Assembly (NCBI GenBank): GCA_028565635.1
Contig: JAOXYB010089051.1
Span: 1-16,762, forward strand
DNA: 16,762 nt
Direction of reading: 5' to 3'
From: Phoronis ovalis
Lineage: Eukaryota > Phoronida > Phoronidae
The notes under the pieces are model-generated. The model was not told the DNA's origin. It saw only the letters and a list, made by a program, of their open reading frames with translations, and made no database searches. Of the stretch, positions 9,358 to 16,321 are shown piece after piece. A program made the translations under genes and the position numbers. How positions within the stretch are numbered: the first letter of the stretch is position 1; each line of letters starts with the position of its first letter.

Positions 9358-9566
9358 AGGGGGTAGGGGGAACCCCCCAAGGTACAATGCTCGCATTTAA
9401 AAATCGGCAATGCTGTCTGCTCGCACTTAACAAAAAAAATTGACAACCAAAAAAAAAAACCTAGTCAAAACAAAATAGTACACTAAATTAAAAAAATAAT
9501 GGTCACCTCAGTAAAGACAATGCTCGCACTTAACAGAACAAGGCAATGCTCGCGATACCCCCCTAC
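9358..9566 (+). repeat. Cluster of CAATGCTCGC repeats between G- and C-tracts
   Basis: CAATGCTCGC followed by an A/T-rich tail occurs near 9385, 9518 and 9544, with a variant at 9408 (CAATGCTGTCTGCTCGCACT). The cluster begins with a G tract (GGGGGTAGGGGGAACCCCCC, 9359-9378) and ends with TACCCCCCTA at 9556-9565, so the borders are partly inverted. Origin unknown; possibly a degraded transposon end. Confidence 0.6.
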
Positions 9567-9575
9567 AGCCCCTAA

Positions 9576-9632
9576 GCATGTAACATCAATGAGGATTTAA
9601 AATACATTAAGGATTAAAATGCAAAATTCAGC
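9576..9632 (+). repeat. Fragment of the two-hairpin repeat family (copy Z)
   Basis: GCATGTAACATCAATGAGGA then ACATTAAGGATTAAAATGCA aligns with the middle of the full copies at 10342 and 13379. The hairpin start is not beside it. Confidence 0.6.
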
Positions 9633-9698
9633 AAGGCATATTAAACAATTACAGTGGATTTATCAAACTTACATTCAAATAATTCTCCCGAAATAGAT

Positions 9699-9935
9699 AC
9701 CCTATGTAAAATTCACTTGTAAGTTATATACCCTGCTGTAGTAAATAAATATGGAATAATTTACGAGCCTTAAGTTTTCATACCTGTCGTATATACGTTT
9801 TCCAAGAAATACACCCTGTCAGCGGTAACTGAATGTTTTTAAAAAAATATACCCTGTGGTAAATATCCAACCAAAAAAGTATACCCTGTGGTAAATACGA
9901 CTTTGAAAAGCGTTAAAAAGATACCCTGTGGTATA
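9699..9935 (+). repeat. Diverged tandem array with core ACCCTGTGGTAAATA
   Basis: Core copies start at 9699, 9730, 9782, 9813, 9851, 9883 and 9923, that is every 31-40 bases apart from one 52-base gap. The three from 9851 on share ACCCTGTGGT exactly; the earlier ones are degraded (ACCCTATGT, ACCCTGCTGT, ACCTGTCG, ACCCTGTC). Minus-strand reading gives a hydrophobic repetitive frame that looks like a by-product of the repeat. Confidence 0.75.
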
Positions 9936-10341
9936 AATGTGGGAGCTGAAGAAAGGGGGCCTATTGGCACATATATATAGTGACTTTGAATGACAGTGCC
10001 CTCCCGGGAATTGTACCAGAAACTTGAAATGTTCGTATTTGTTTCCGGTTCCAGGATTTGTTCGAATTGTGTTACCAGGCATTTTCGTTAGATGAACAAT
10101 GAAGGGGAGGAAGGGATCGAAAGTGTATGGGGAAAAGGTTCAGTCTCTTTGCACAGAAATAAAAATTGATAATCTTATTGCATAAAAAATTAATGTAACG
10201 CTAAATCACGAAAACAAAACACGTTTATCATATTGGATGAAACAAAATTTAATGAATCCCACCGCACGAAAATAACACACAGGATAAAAAGTTTACCCCT
10301 TCTCTCTCAGCTGAATACATGCAAGTACCTCCACAACCTAG
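9936..10341. other. Intergenic stretch, nothing recognised
   Basis: Slightly richer in G+C at 9945-10085. No coding motif, tRNA or clear repeat seen on either strand. A TGTTCGAATTG phrase near 10061 resembles a tRNA B-box but has no partner A-box or cloverleaf. Confidence 0.5.
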
Positions 10342-10684
10342 TGTTCTAATATGTGATTTTGAAACGTTAACATGTGTTTATTTAATCCTCTTATATGAAG
10401 AGGATCATCTAAAAAATCGGCGTAAATACGCCTGGTTATATAAGCAATGTAAACAAAGAGTATGATTTACAGCTTGTTCAATAGTGATGAATACATAGTT
10501 TCCGGTTAATTTGAAGGTAAGAAAAATTAGCATACATATAATATCAATGAGAACATAAAACACATTAAAGATTTAAATGCAGATTTAGCTTTAAAATAAT
10601 GCAGTTCTTAATAGTTTATATATTTTAATTTGAAATATGTAGCCAAATAAAAAAATAAAACACGATATGGTTGATCTATAAAAA
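10342..10684 (+). repeat. Full copy A of the two-hairpin repeat family
   Basis: It starts TGTTCTAATATGTGATTTTG. Hairpin 1 is ATCCTC...GAGGAT near 10386-10406, hairpin 2 GGCGT-AAAT-ACGCC near 10419-10432, then GTTTCCGGTTAAT, TTAGCATACATATAATATCA, CACATTAAAGATTTAAATGC and CACGATATGGTTGATCTATA. It aligns end to end with the copy at 13379-13735. No coding frame, no long terminal inverted repeat. Confidence 0.8.
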
Positions 10685-10813
10685 AGGAATGTAAACAATA
10701 CCATGATTATCAATACATGCTTTTCAGTTACATCTAGGCTCATAACTAAATAATAATAGTCGAAGGTTTACACATTCTGTCTAGATAGCCCTGCTAAGAT
10801 TAATTGTATTAAT

Positions 10814-10906
10814 TTACAACACATCAGTATCACCATCATCAAAAGTATCAAATGGAGCTGTTTTCGGTGGTTGTTCCAACTGAATAGGTTCCAGTATTGC
10901 ACTCAT
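10814..10906 (-). pseudogene. Short coding-like frame, 30 residues, acidic end (unrecognised)
   Basis: Reading from ATG at 10906 to TAA at 10814 gives 30 residues starting MSAILEPIQLEQPPK and ending in an Asp-rich stretch, DTFDDGDTDVL. The Pro/Asp/Glu-rich composition is unlike the Phe/Ile/Lys/Asn-rich frames of the surrounding AT-rich DNA. An in-frame stop lies three codons before the ATG, so if real it is either a micro-ORF or the tail of a decayed longer frame such as a transposon protein. No family recognised. Confidence 0.25.
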
Positions 10907-10924
10907 TACTATTTATAATCCCTA

Positions 10925-10960
10925 TGTTCTAATAAGTAATTTTGAAATATTATATACTGT
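10925..10960 (+). repeat. Fragment of the two-hairpin repeat family (copy B, 5' start only)
   Basis: TGTTCTAATAAGTAATTTTG matches the first bases of copies A and D; similarity stops before the hairpins. Confidence 0.5.
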
Positions 10961-11541
10961 AGTATTACCCTGTCTAAGGCTAAGGAAGGACTGATTATAT
11001 AAGGATTTAATATATTGATAGTTGACAATTTTGACAATTTTACTCTACTTTCTTTATTTATAACAATACAATCAATAAATTATAAATAGAAATATATAAA
11101 ATTGGAATATTGGAACAATGGTACAGAATTAACTGCATTTCTTGTCTGATTCAAATATTTTTTTCTTTTCTTTTAACATCAAAAAAGCCTGATTGATTTT
11201 TTTTTTGAAGGGCTTTCGTCTGTTAACACAAATTTGTTTTTAAAATAAAAATGAAAACCGCCCTACCGACTAAATATGTGAGTACTTTTGCCCATTGGAC
11301 AACTCTTATTTTGAGTGTGGGTAAATCAATGCACCACTTAATTCGCCCGGACCATTATTACAGATGGGGCAATTATTGATTTATTTTAGATTATTAGAGG
11401 GGGGGGGGGCGATTATTAAAACTGGTGATTTTATGAGAAATACAGTCTACAAATATTTTCTACGCTAGTCCTATTATCATAGTTAAGACTGGTATAAACT
11501 ATCACAAGAAATGAGTCTAAATTTAATTACTAATACAAAAT
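10961..11541. other. Intergenic stretch with a G tract and a transcript-free look
   Basis: AT-rich. It holds a run of ten or so G near 11399-11409 followed by CGATTATTAAAA, with a related phrase GGGGCAATTATTGATTTATT just before it (about 11364). No gene seen. Confidence 0.5.
11181..11216 (-). repeat. Segment shared in inverse orientation with the last PDIA5-like intron
   Basis: AAAAAAGCCTGAT, a T-rich spacer, then AAGGGCTTT is the reverse complement, with a few changes, of 7231-7265. The two may be pieces of one dispersed element. Confidence 0.5.
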
Positions 11542-11592
11542 TAAACCCCCTTAACAGCAGGGTTTATCCAAAAATAGGCGTTAATACGCCTG
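11542..11592 (+). repeat. Fragment of the two-hairpin repeat family (copy C, hairpins only)
   Basis: AAACCC...GGGTTT followed by ATCCAAAAATA and GGCGT-TAAT-ACGCC. The downstream part of the repeat is absent. Confidence 0.65.
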
Positions 11593-11972
11593 TCGTATGT
11601 ATGTATGTGTCAAAGACACAACTGCCGTTTCTCTTTATTACGGTGTTAATTAATGGATGCCTACTAGTTTCTATCGAGCTGTTGAAAATTAACATATAGT
11701 TTTTTATTATTGAGTAAACTGAATACATTGTGCTTCAATATGCATATATAATAAAAAAGTAGTAATGAACCCAGTTATCTATACATTTTAAAATGATAAA
11801 TGTAAGTTATAACGCTGGAACTTCTCAAGCAGAATTGGCAAAGACCTGAGTTGACAGTAGCACACAACAGTAAAGTCACGTCCAACGCAATGTTAAATAA
11901 CTGATTTAAATATTTTTTAAAAAGTCCTATAAGCTGAGCGTCAACTTCTCTCTCGGTTCACTTGCATCATAC
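11593..11972. other. Intergenic stretch, nothing recognised
   Basis: A + strand open frame at 11511-11699 overlaps the hairpin fragment and has no protein-like pattern. I see no gene here. Confidence 0.5.
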
Positions 11973-12116
11973 ATGCATCTTAGAAAAAACGTCCCATTTA
12001 CCATCTACAACCGTACAGATTTCGAGATATTTGCAAAACAATTAACCCCTTGGAGATTTCTCGAATCGAAACCCGGCCTAGATCTACTTGAACTTGACCT
12101 CTCTTACGCGAACTGA
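11973..12116 (+). pseudogene. Coding-like frame of 47 residues (unrecognised, possible relic)
   Basis: From ATG at 11973 to TGA at 12114-12116 the frame reads MHLRKNVPFTIYNRTDFEI, then ends with PGLDLLELDLSYAN. The stretch is richer in G+C than its surroundings and has mixed amphipathic composition. It is too short to classify; it may be the end of a decayed transposon frame, or chance. Confidence 0.25.
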
Positions 12117-12305
12117 TATAAGTTCGTGTGATGCGCCTTACGTTGAGCCACCGTTATTAATCCAGGTTAATAATAGCCTTTATAGTTTAATTACAAACTA
12201 ATGGATTTTGTCTAGCGATATACCTCTATACTCTGCATTTTTTAAGGAACTATCCGAGATTACCTAACAGCTCAAAGTTTCTGAGTAGTGCTTCACAGCG
12301 ATAAT

Positions 12306-12394
12306 ATTATTGGGATTCGCCATCTGGTGTCAGCAATCTTAACTAGCTACATGCATGACGCTGGAAATAGCGGTTTTTTTTTGTAGAGTTGCTT
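12306..12394 (+). repeat. Direct repeat of about 90 bp, copy 1
   Basis: TTGGGATTCGCCATCTGGTG, then a variable middle, ACATGCATGACG, GGAAATAGCG, a T run and GTAGAGTTGCTTA. It is matched, diverged, at 12636-12723. Confidence 0.7.
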
Positions 12395-12488
12395 ATCTGG
12401 CTTATATGAAAACCACCTCTTTCTTGGAAAAAAAATCAAAAAGCCCACCCCTTTCCTAGACTGAAAAGAGGGAACTATATACTTTTAC

Positions 12489-12585
12489 GTGAATGGTGAA
12501 TGGGCAGTTTTTTTGTTCAATTGTGATTGGTGAAAGCAGCTGATAAATCGTGAATGGGGTGAGTTTTCACGAACGGTGAATGACT
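12489..12585 (+). repeat. Cluster of GTGAATGG-type short repeats
   Basis: GTGAATGGTGAATGG at about 12490, GTGATTGGTGAA at about 12522, GTGAATGGGGTGAG at about 12550 and GAACGGTGAATGA at about 12571. Degenerate local repeats; function unknown. Confidence 0.5.
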
Positions 12586-12635
12586 GATGAGATTTTAAAC
12601 GACTGCTAACATTAGCTTAATGTAGTCAGGAATGT

Positions 12636-12723
12636 AGTATTGTGATTCGACATCTGGCGTCATAAGACATAGCTATAACTATTTACATGCACGGAGAATA
12701 GCGACATTTTTGTAGAATTGCTC
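12636..12723 (+). repeat. Direct repeat of about 90 bp, copy 2
   Basis: TTGTGATTCGACATCTGGCG, ACATGCACGGAGAATAGCG and TTTTTGTAGAATTGCT align with copy 1 in the same orientation about 330 bp upstream. Copy 2 runs straight into the AC/AG microsatellite. Confidence 0.7.

Positions 12724-12726
<3 letters not shown>

Positions 12727-12818
<92 letters not shown>
12727..12818 (+). repeat. Compound microsatellite (AC)n(AG)n
   Basis: About 24 AC units (12727-12774), one of them AT, pass directly into 22 AG units (12775-12818). Likely variable between individuals. Confidence 0.97.
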
Positions 12819-12819
<1 letters not shown>

Positions 12820-12960
12820 CTTAACATTCTATATAACCATCATTTACTTTCTATACGCTAGATCTAGCTTTTGTCCATGCTTTTACAACTGTGATAAGAT
12901 AAAGATAGGCACAGACAAGCATTATCTCCAAACAATTTAGTTGTAGTTCCACAGTCTAAG

Positions 12961-13256
12961 TAACCCCCTATAAGAAGTGGGTCATCCAAAAATGGGCGTA
13001 TACAAATACGCCGGCATTTTTTAATAATCGTATACAGGTTGTTTGCATTACAATGATAATTAATGAATTGTTTCCGGTTGCTTTAAAGCTGTGGAAAATT
13101 AGCATATATATAATATCAACGAGGACTAAAAATAAGTTTAGATTTAAAGTGCATATTTTTCTACACTATAGTGATGTACCTAATAGTTAATATATTATTA
13201 TTAAACTTTATATGCCGAATAAAAATAAGCTAAACCACATTAAGATTTAAAGTACG
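12961..13256 (+). repeat. Copy E of the two-hairpin repeat family
   Basis: ACCCCC...GTGGGT hairpin, ATCCAAAAATG, then GGCGTAT-ACAA-ATACGCC with a stem two pairs longer than the other copies. GTTTCCGGTTG, GGAAAATTAGCATATATATA, ATCAACGAGGAC and ACCTAATAGTTAATATATT follow. Confidence 0.75.
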
Positions 13257-13378
13257 GTCTCCTGTCTAGGTTATGTTATGTAAGATTGATTCCATTAGTT
13301 CTTGTCCTAGGATATATTCAAAATTATAATACATAGGCTTATCATGTATGTAGCTGTTCGAATATAAGTCTGCATTAA

Positions 13379-13735
13379 TGTTCTAATATATGATTTTGAA
13401 ATATTCCAGAATGTCTATTTATTTAACCCTCTTATACTATGAGGGTTATCTAAAAAATAGGCGTGAATACGCCTCACTTTTTTGTGTATAAACGTAACTT
13501 CAAATATGTCGTTCAATAATTATGAATAAATAGTTTCCGGTTAATGTAAAGCTTGGAAAAATCAGCATGCATGTAATATCAATGAGGACATAAAACACAT
13601 TAAAGATTTAAACTGATATTTACCTTTCAAACGTTATAGTACCTAATAGTGTATATGTTTTAAATTGAAATATATAAGCCAAATAAAAAAACTAAAAACA
13701 CGATATGGTTTAAAGTGTACTGTTGATCTATAAAA
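13379..13735 (+). repeat. Full copy D of the two-hairpin repeat family
   Basis: TGTTCTAATATATGATTTTG, hairpin AACCCTC...GAGGGTT near 13425-13448, ATCTAAAAAATA, hairpin GGCGT-GAAT-ACGCC near 13460-13473, then GTTTCCGGTTAATGTAAAGC, ATCAATGAGGACATAAAACA, ACACGATATGG and TTGATCTATAAAA. It aligns over its whole length with copy A. Confidence 0.8.
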
Positions 13736-14039
13736 TAATAGTGTAACGTCACGAGGGCATACAACTCAAATTTAGCCTTCATCTATTGCAGTTCTTCGAT
13801 CCAATATAAGAAGCTTACTACATTATAACATTAAAGTGAAATATTAGCCACTTTTACTTAGACTTGTGTTAAATTCGTCTATAAAATTGAGCACTAGGTA
13901 TGATTTATTACACTACCCATAACTCATATTCGAAACTTTGTCGTTCCTAAAGCGACCTCCTGTGGCACACCAGAGGTACTAAAGCGGGGACATCATCAGT
14001 AGATATAGACGGGCAATCTAAAAACTACTTCATGGGGAT
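13736..14039. other. Intergenic stretch, no gene seen
   Basis: A possible hairpin CCTCCTGTGGCACACCAGAGG lies near 13956, ahead of copy F, and may be a degraded version of the repeat's first hairpin. The GGGGACATCAT phrase near 13986 recurs at about 15059 inside the EF-hand gene. Confidence 0.45.
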
Positions 14040-14202
14040 ATGTGCAGGTTGTTTGCATGGCCATGAGCTTTGGAAAATTAGCATGCATATAACATCAACG
14101 TGGCCGAGGACTTAAAGCAAGTTTATGTTTAAACTGCAAGTTCAGCTATAAAAAAGTGAACTGCTTGATATATTATATAAGTTAGGCCAAGTAAAAATCT
14201 GT
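14040..14202 (+). repeat. Copy F of the two-hairpin repeat family (5' part degraded)
   Basis: CAGGTTGTTTGCAT matches copy E. GGAAAATTAGCATGCATATA, ACATCAACG, GAGGACTTAAA and GGCCAAGTAAAAA follow the common order. Confidence 0.65.
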
Positions 14203-14519
14203 TGTAAGTAGTAAAAGTTTTTAATGGCCGCGCCTATTCAAGATAAAAGTAAAAATTGTCTAAATAAACAGACTATATGCTGTTTCTAATATAAAAATGT
14301 ATAACACTTGTACAATTTTACCTATATACAGTATACAAATACATATAGTATTTGACCCTACCATTGATTATAATAATGTATAGGAATTCTTCCTTCCTGT
14401 CCTCCAAATAAATTCGCTATTAAGTAGTCGAGAATAATAAATTCTTAAATAAAATGCTATAACATCTATATATGGGCTTGTTCAGATTCTGTTCAGCCTT
14501 CTTCATTTTAGGTAAAAAA
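14203..14519. other. Intergenic stretch, nothing recognised
   Basis: AT-rich sequence lying beyond the predicted 3' end of the EF-hand gene. No coding or repeat signal found. Confidence 0.5.
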
Positions 14520-14539
14520 ATATTTAAAAAAATCTAATC

Positions 14540-14545
14540 TTTATT
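14540..14545 (-). promoter_or_regulatory. Polyadenylation signal AATAAA of the EF-hand gene
   Basis: On the minus strand AATAAA lies about 215 bases after the stop and is followed by a T-rich run. Confidence 0.6.
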
Positions 14546-14672
14546 TTTTTAATTACACTTTATATAAAGATCCAGGTACAACTGTTGCCCAGACAATTCA
14601 AACAGGATAGAAAGAGGAACAGGCTATCGATGCTCAGATTATTTTTTCCTAATAATGCCTTAATTATGTCCT

Positions 14673-14701
14673 CAGCTGGTTCTTTATGTTATGACCAGCT
14701 G
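14673..14701 (-). other. Hairpin in the EF-hand 3' UTR
   Basis: CAGCTGGT and ACCAGCTG form a perfect 8-bp inverted repeat round a 13-base loop. It could be an RNA stem; function unknown. Confidence 0.5.
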
Positions 14702-14759
14702 CATTCGTTCAGTATAAGAGTATAACTTGTTGATACTATAGTTCATGGTGAGTATAACA

Positions 14760-14920
14760 CTATTTGCTGGATTTTTTTCCAGTTATCGCGTTTTTCAACT
14801 GTTCATCGTTCATCTTTTCGTGGTGGTTATACTTTTGGAACACAGCATCTTCTTTTCTAACAATTTCTTCCTCTTCTTCTTCTTCTTCTCTAGATCCTTT
14901 CATCATAACTTCCACAAATT
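14760..14920 (-). CDS. EF-hand gene terminal exon: EF4 end and charged tail
   Basis: After the acceptor TTTATTTTAG it encodes EFVEVMMKGSR, eight Glu, IVRKEDAVFQKYNHH and a Lys-rich end TGKKSSK, stop TAG at 14762-14760. Confidence 0.92.
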
Positions 14921-16321
14921 CTAAAATAAACAATTTCATTGAATCGTTTACTTTTTTATATATTTGGTCTTAAAGTACTTTTATCTATTCTTTTATCTAT
15001 AAAACGTTATAACATATTGTCCAACCTTTTTTTGCTTTGAAAGGCCCTTATAAGCACCGGGGACATCATATAAAAAATAGAGTCACTAAGCAGGGTAAAA
15101 GACTATGTATTTTGTATGATGTACCTTCATAGTCCACCTTTCCATCGCCGTTATCGTCAGCTTCAGCTATCATTTCGTTTATTTCTTCAGGCGATAATTG
15201 TTCACCTAATATTGTTAGTATCTGTCGTAGCTGTTCAGAGTTTATATACCTATTGAGATTGGATTCAAAGATATTATTAATTTCAACCCAAAGTAAACAA
15301 TAACCGTACTCTATGATATTTCAGTTACTTTTAAAAACATACAATTTTATACAATTAGTTGATGGAATAAGCAAATAATTTTTAATAAGGTAAAACTGAA
15401 AGATGCACGGTAGTTTTATTATTCTGTTCCTAAAGCTTATAAAAATTGTAACTGCTTAAAAACAATTATCACATTTCATTTTAGGAAAAGAAATGATACA
15501 AATAAATACATGTAAACGCCAGTTCTGTTACGAAGAAAAAGTATAACAGTTTTTATAAAGATATTGAAATACACGCTACGCCGTAGCTAATGTTAAAGAA
15601 CGATAATATAAATTTTGAATATTGTGGAATGTTCACAAACTTGCGTACCAGCCATTGATTTGAGTCGGATCCCCGGGATTCCCAAGGTTATCTCGATCCC
15701 ATCTACGTTTTGGGTTAGATTTAAAAATATCACAATAATATGTAACAAGTAATCAATATATTAATCTTTGAATGTACTTACCCGTTGCCTTCTGGATCAA
15801 ATAACTTAAAAGCTGCTTTTAATTCATCTTCTTCATTTTCGTAAGTGGTTCCGTACTTAGCAACCAAATCACAAAATTCATCAAAATCTATTTCGCCACT
15901 TCCTGCAACCAAAAATGTGTTACACAATAAAACTTCTGTATCAATAAAACTTGATATACGAATAATAAAGTACAATAAGTCAATGATAAATTATTGATGA
16001 CGTATTGTCGTCGTCAATGCAGCAACATGTAAAGTCTAACTTGTCAGTGAGACCATACACTTGCAACCATCCTCCATACCTGGGACATATCATATAATCA
16101 ACAACACACAGGTAGTTATAGTTAATACAATTCTGTCGAGTACAGGAAAACCAGTAAAAAAACATCATTTTGATTACCGTCTGCATCGATTTCCTTCAAT
16201 AAATTGTCAAGTTCTTTTTTTGATGGATTTTGTCCTAATGATCGCCAGACATCACCAAATTCCTCAACCGATATACTTCCACTATTATCTTTATCAAAGA
16301 CAGAAAATATTGAATGGATCT
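14760..16321 (-). CDS. Calmodulin/troponin C-like EF-hand protein with Glu-rich tail (5' partial, 4 exons)
   Basis: Exons on the minus strand in reading order: 16321-16178, 15902-15782, 15249-15125, 14920-14760; GT/AG borders and phases agree, giving 182 full residues. EF loops: residues 9-20 (DKDNSGSISVEE), 45-56 (DADGSGEIDFDE), 83-94 (DPEGNGYINSEQ) and 119-130 (DDNGDGKVDYEE). Loops 1, 2 and 4 have all usual calcium ligands; loop 3 has Gln at position 12 in place of Glu and so probably binds weakly. RSLGQNPSKKEL between loops 1 and 2 and FDPEGNGYI are typical of calmodulin and invertebrate troponin C. After residue 137 comes a tail of 45 residues with eight Glu in a row, then a Lys-rich end, not usual for calmodulin or troponin C. 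Likely a cytosolic calcium sensor; whether a muscle troponin C or another calmodulin relative cannot be settled here. The first exon or exons are missing. Confidence 0.92.
15043..15082 (+). repeat. Possible degraded hairpin start of the repeat family inside an EF-hand gene intron
   Basis: GGCCCTTATAAGCACCGGGG, ACATCATATAAAAAATAG resembles hairpin 1 plus the ATCTAAAAAATA linker of copies A and D, but hairpin 2 is missing. Weak. Confidence 0.3.
15125..15249 (-). CDS. EF-hand gene exon: EF3 end and EF4 loop
   Basis: It encodes YINSEQLRQILTILGEQL and IAEADDNGDGKVDYE, ending after one base of a Glu codon. The donor GTACAT is weak but the only one that keeps the frame into the next exon. Confidence 0.92.
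15250..15781 (-). other. Intron of the EF-hand gene (532 bp)
   Basis: AT-rich, with a more G+C-rich patch at about 15650-15710 that includes GGATCCCCGGG. No exon or RNA recognised. Confidence 0.6.
15782..15902 (-). CDS. EF-hand gene exon: EF2 loop end to EF3 loop
   Basis: It completes the Gly codon, encodes SGEIDFDEFCDLVAKYG and ELKAAFKLFDPEGN, and ends two bases into a Gly codon. Donor GTAAGT. Confidence 0.93.
16178..16321 (-). CDS. EF-hand gene exon: EF1 and start of EF2
   Basis: The acceptor TTTTCTTTTCAG precedes 16321. It encodes IHSIFSVFDKDNSGSI through KEIDAD and ends with the first base of a Gly codon; donor GTAATC. Two leading bases complete a codon from an upstream exon not found. 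Confidence 0.92.

Larger units (their letters stand above)
14520..14759 (-). other. Probable 3' UTR of the EF-hand gene
   Basis: It runs from the stop to just beyond the AATAAA at 14545-14540. It contains a hairpin (14673-14701). Length about 220-240 bases, inferred from the signal. Confidence 0.6.

Noticed and set aside
10050-10075. tRNA B-box-like TGTTCGAATTG
   Set aside because: No A-box, acceptor stem or cloverleaf in the flanking bases.
9819-10082. Minus-strand frame of 87 codons with repeating aromatic residues
   Set aside because: Its pattern comes from translating the ACCCTGTGG tandem array; no recognisable domain.
12583-12608. CTGATGAG as a hammerhead ribozyme core
   Set aside because: No GAAA follows at the right distance and no stems can be drawn around it; the similar CTGATGA at about 7924 fails in the same way.
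15667-15680. GGATCCCCGGG resembling a cloning-vector polylinker
   Set aside because: The match stops after 11 bases and the sequence continues as ordinary intron on both sides.
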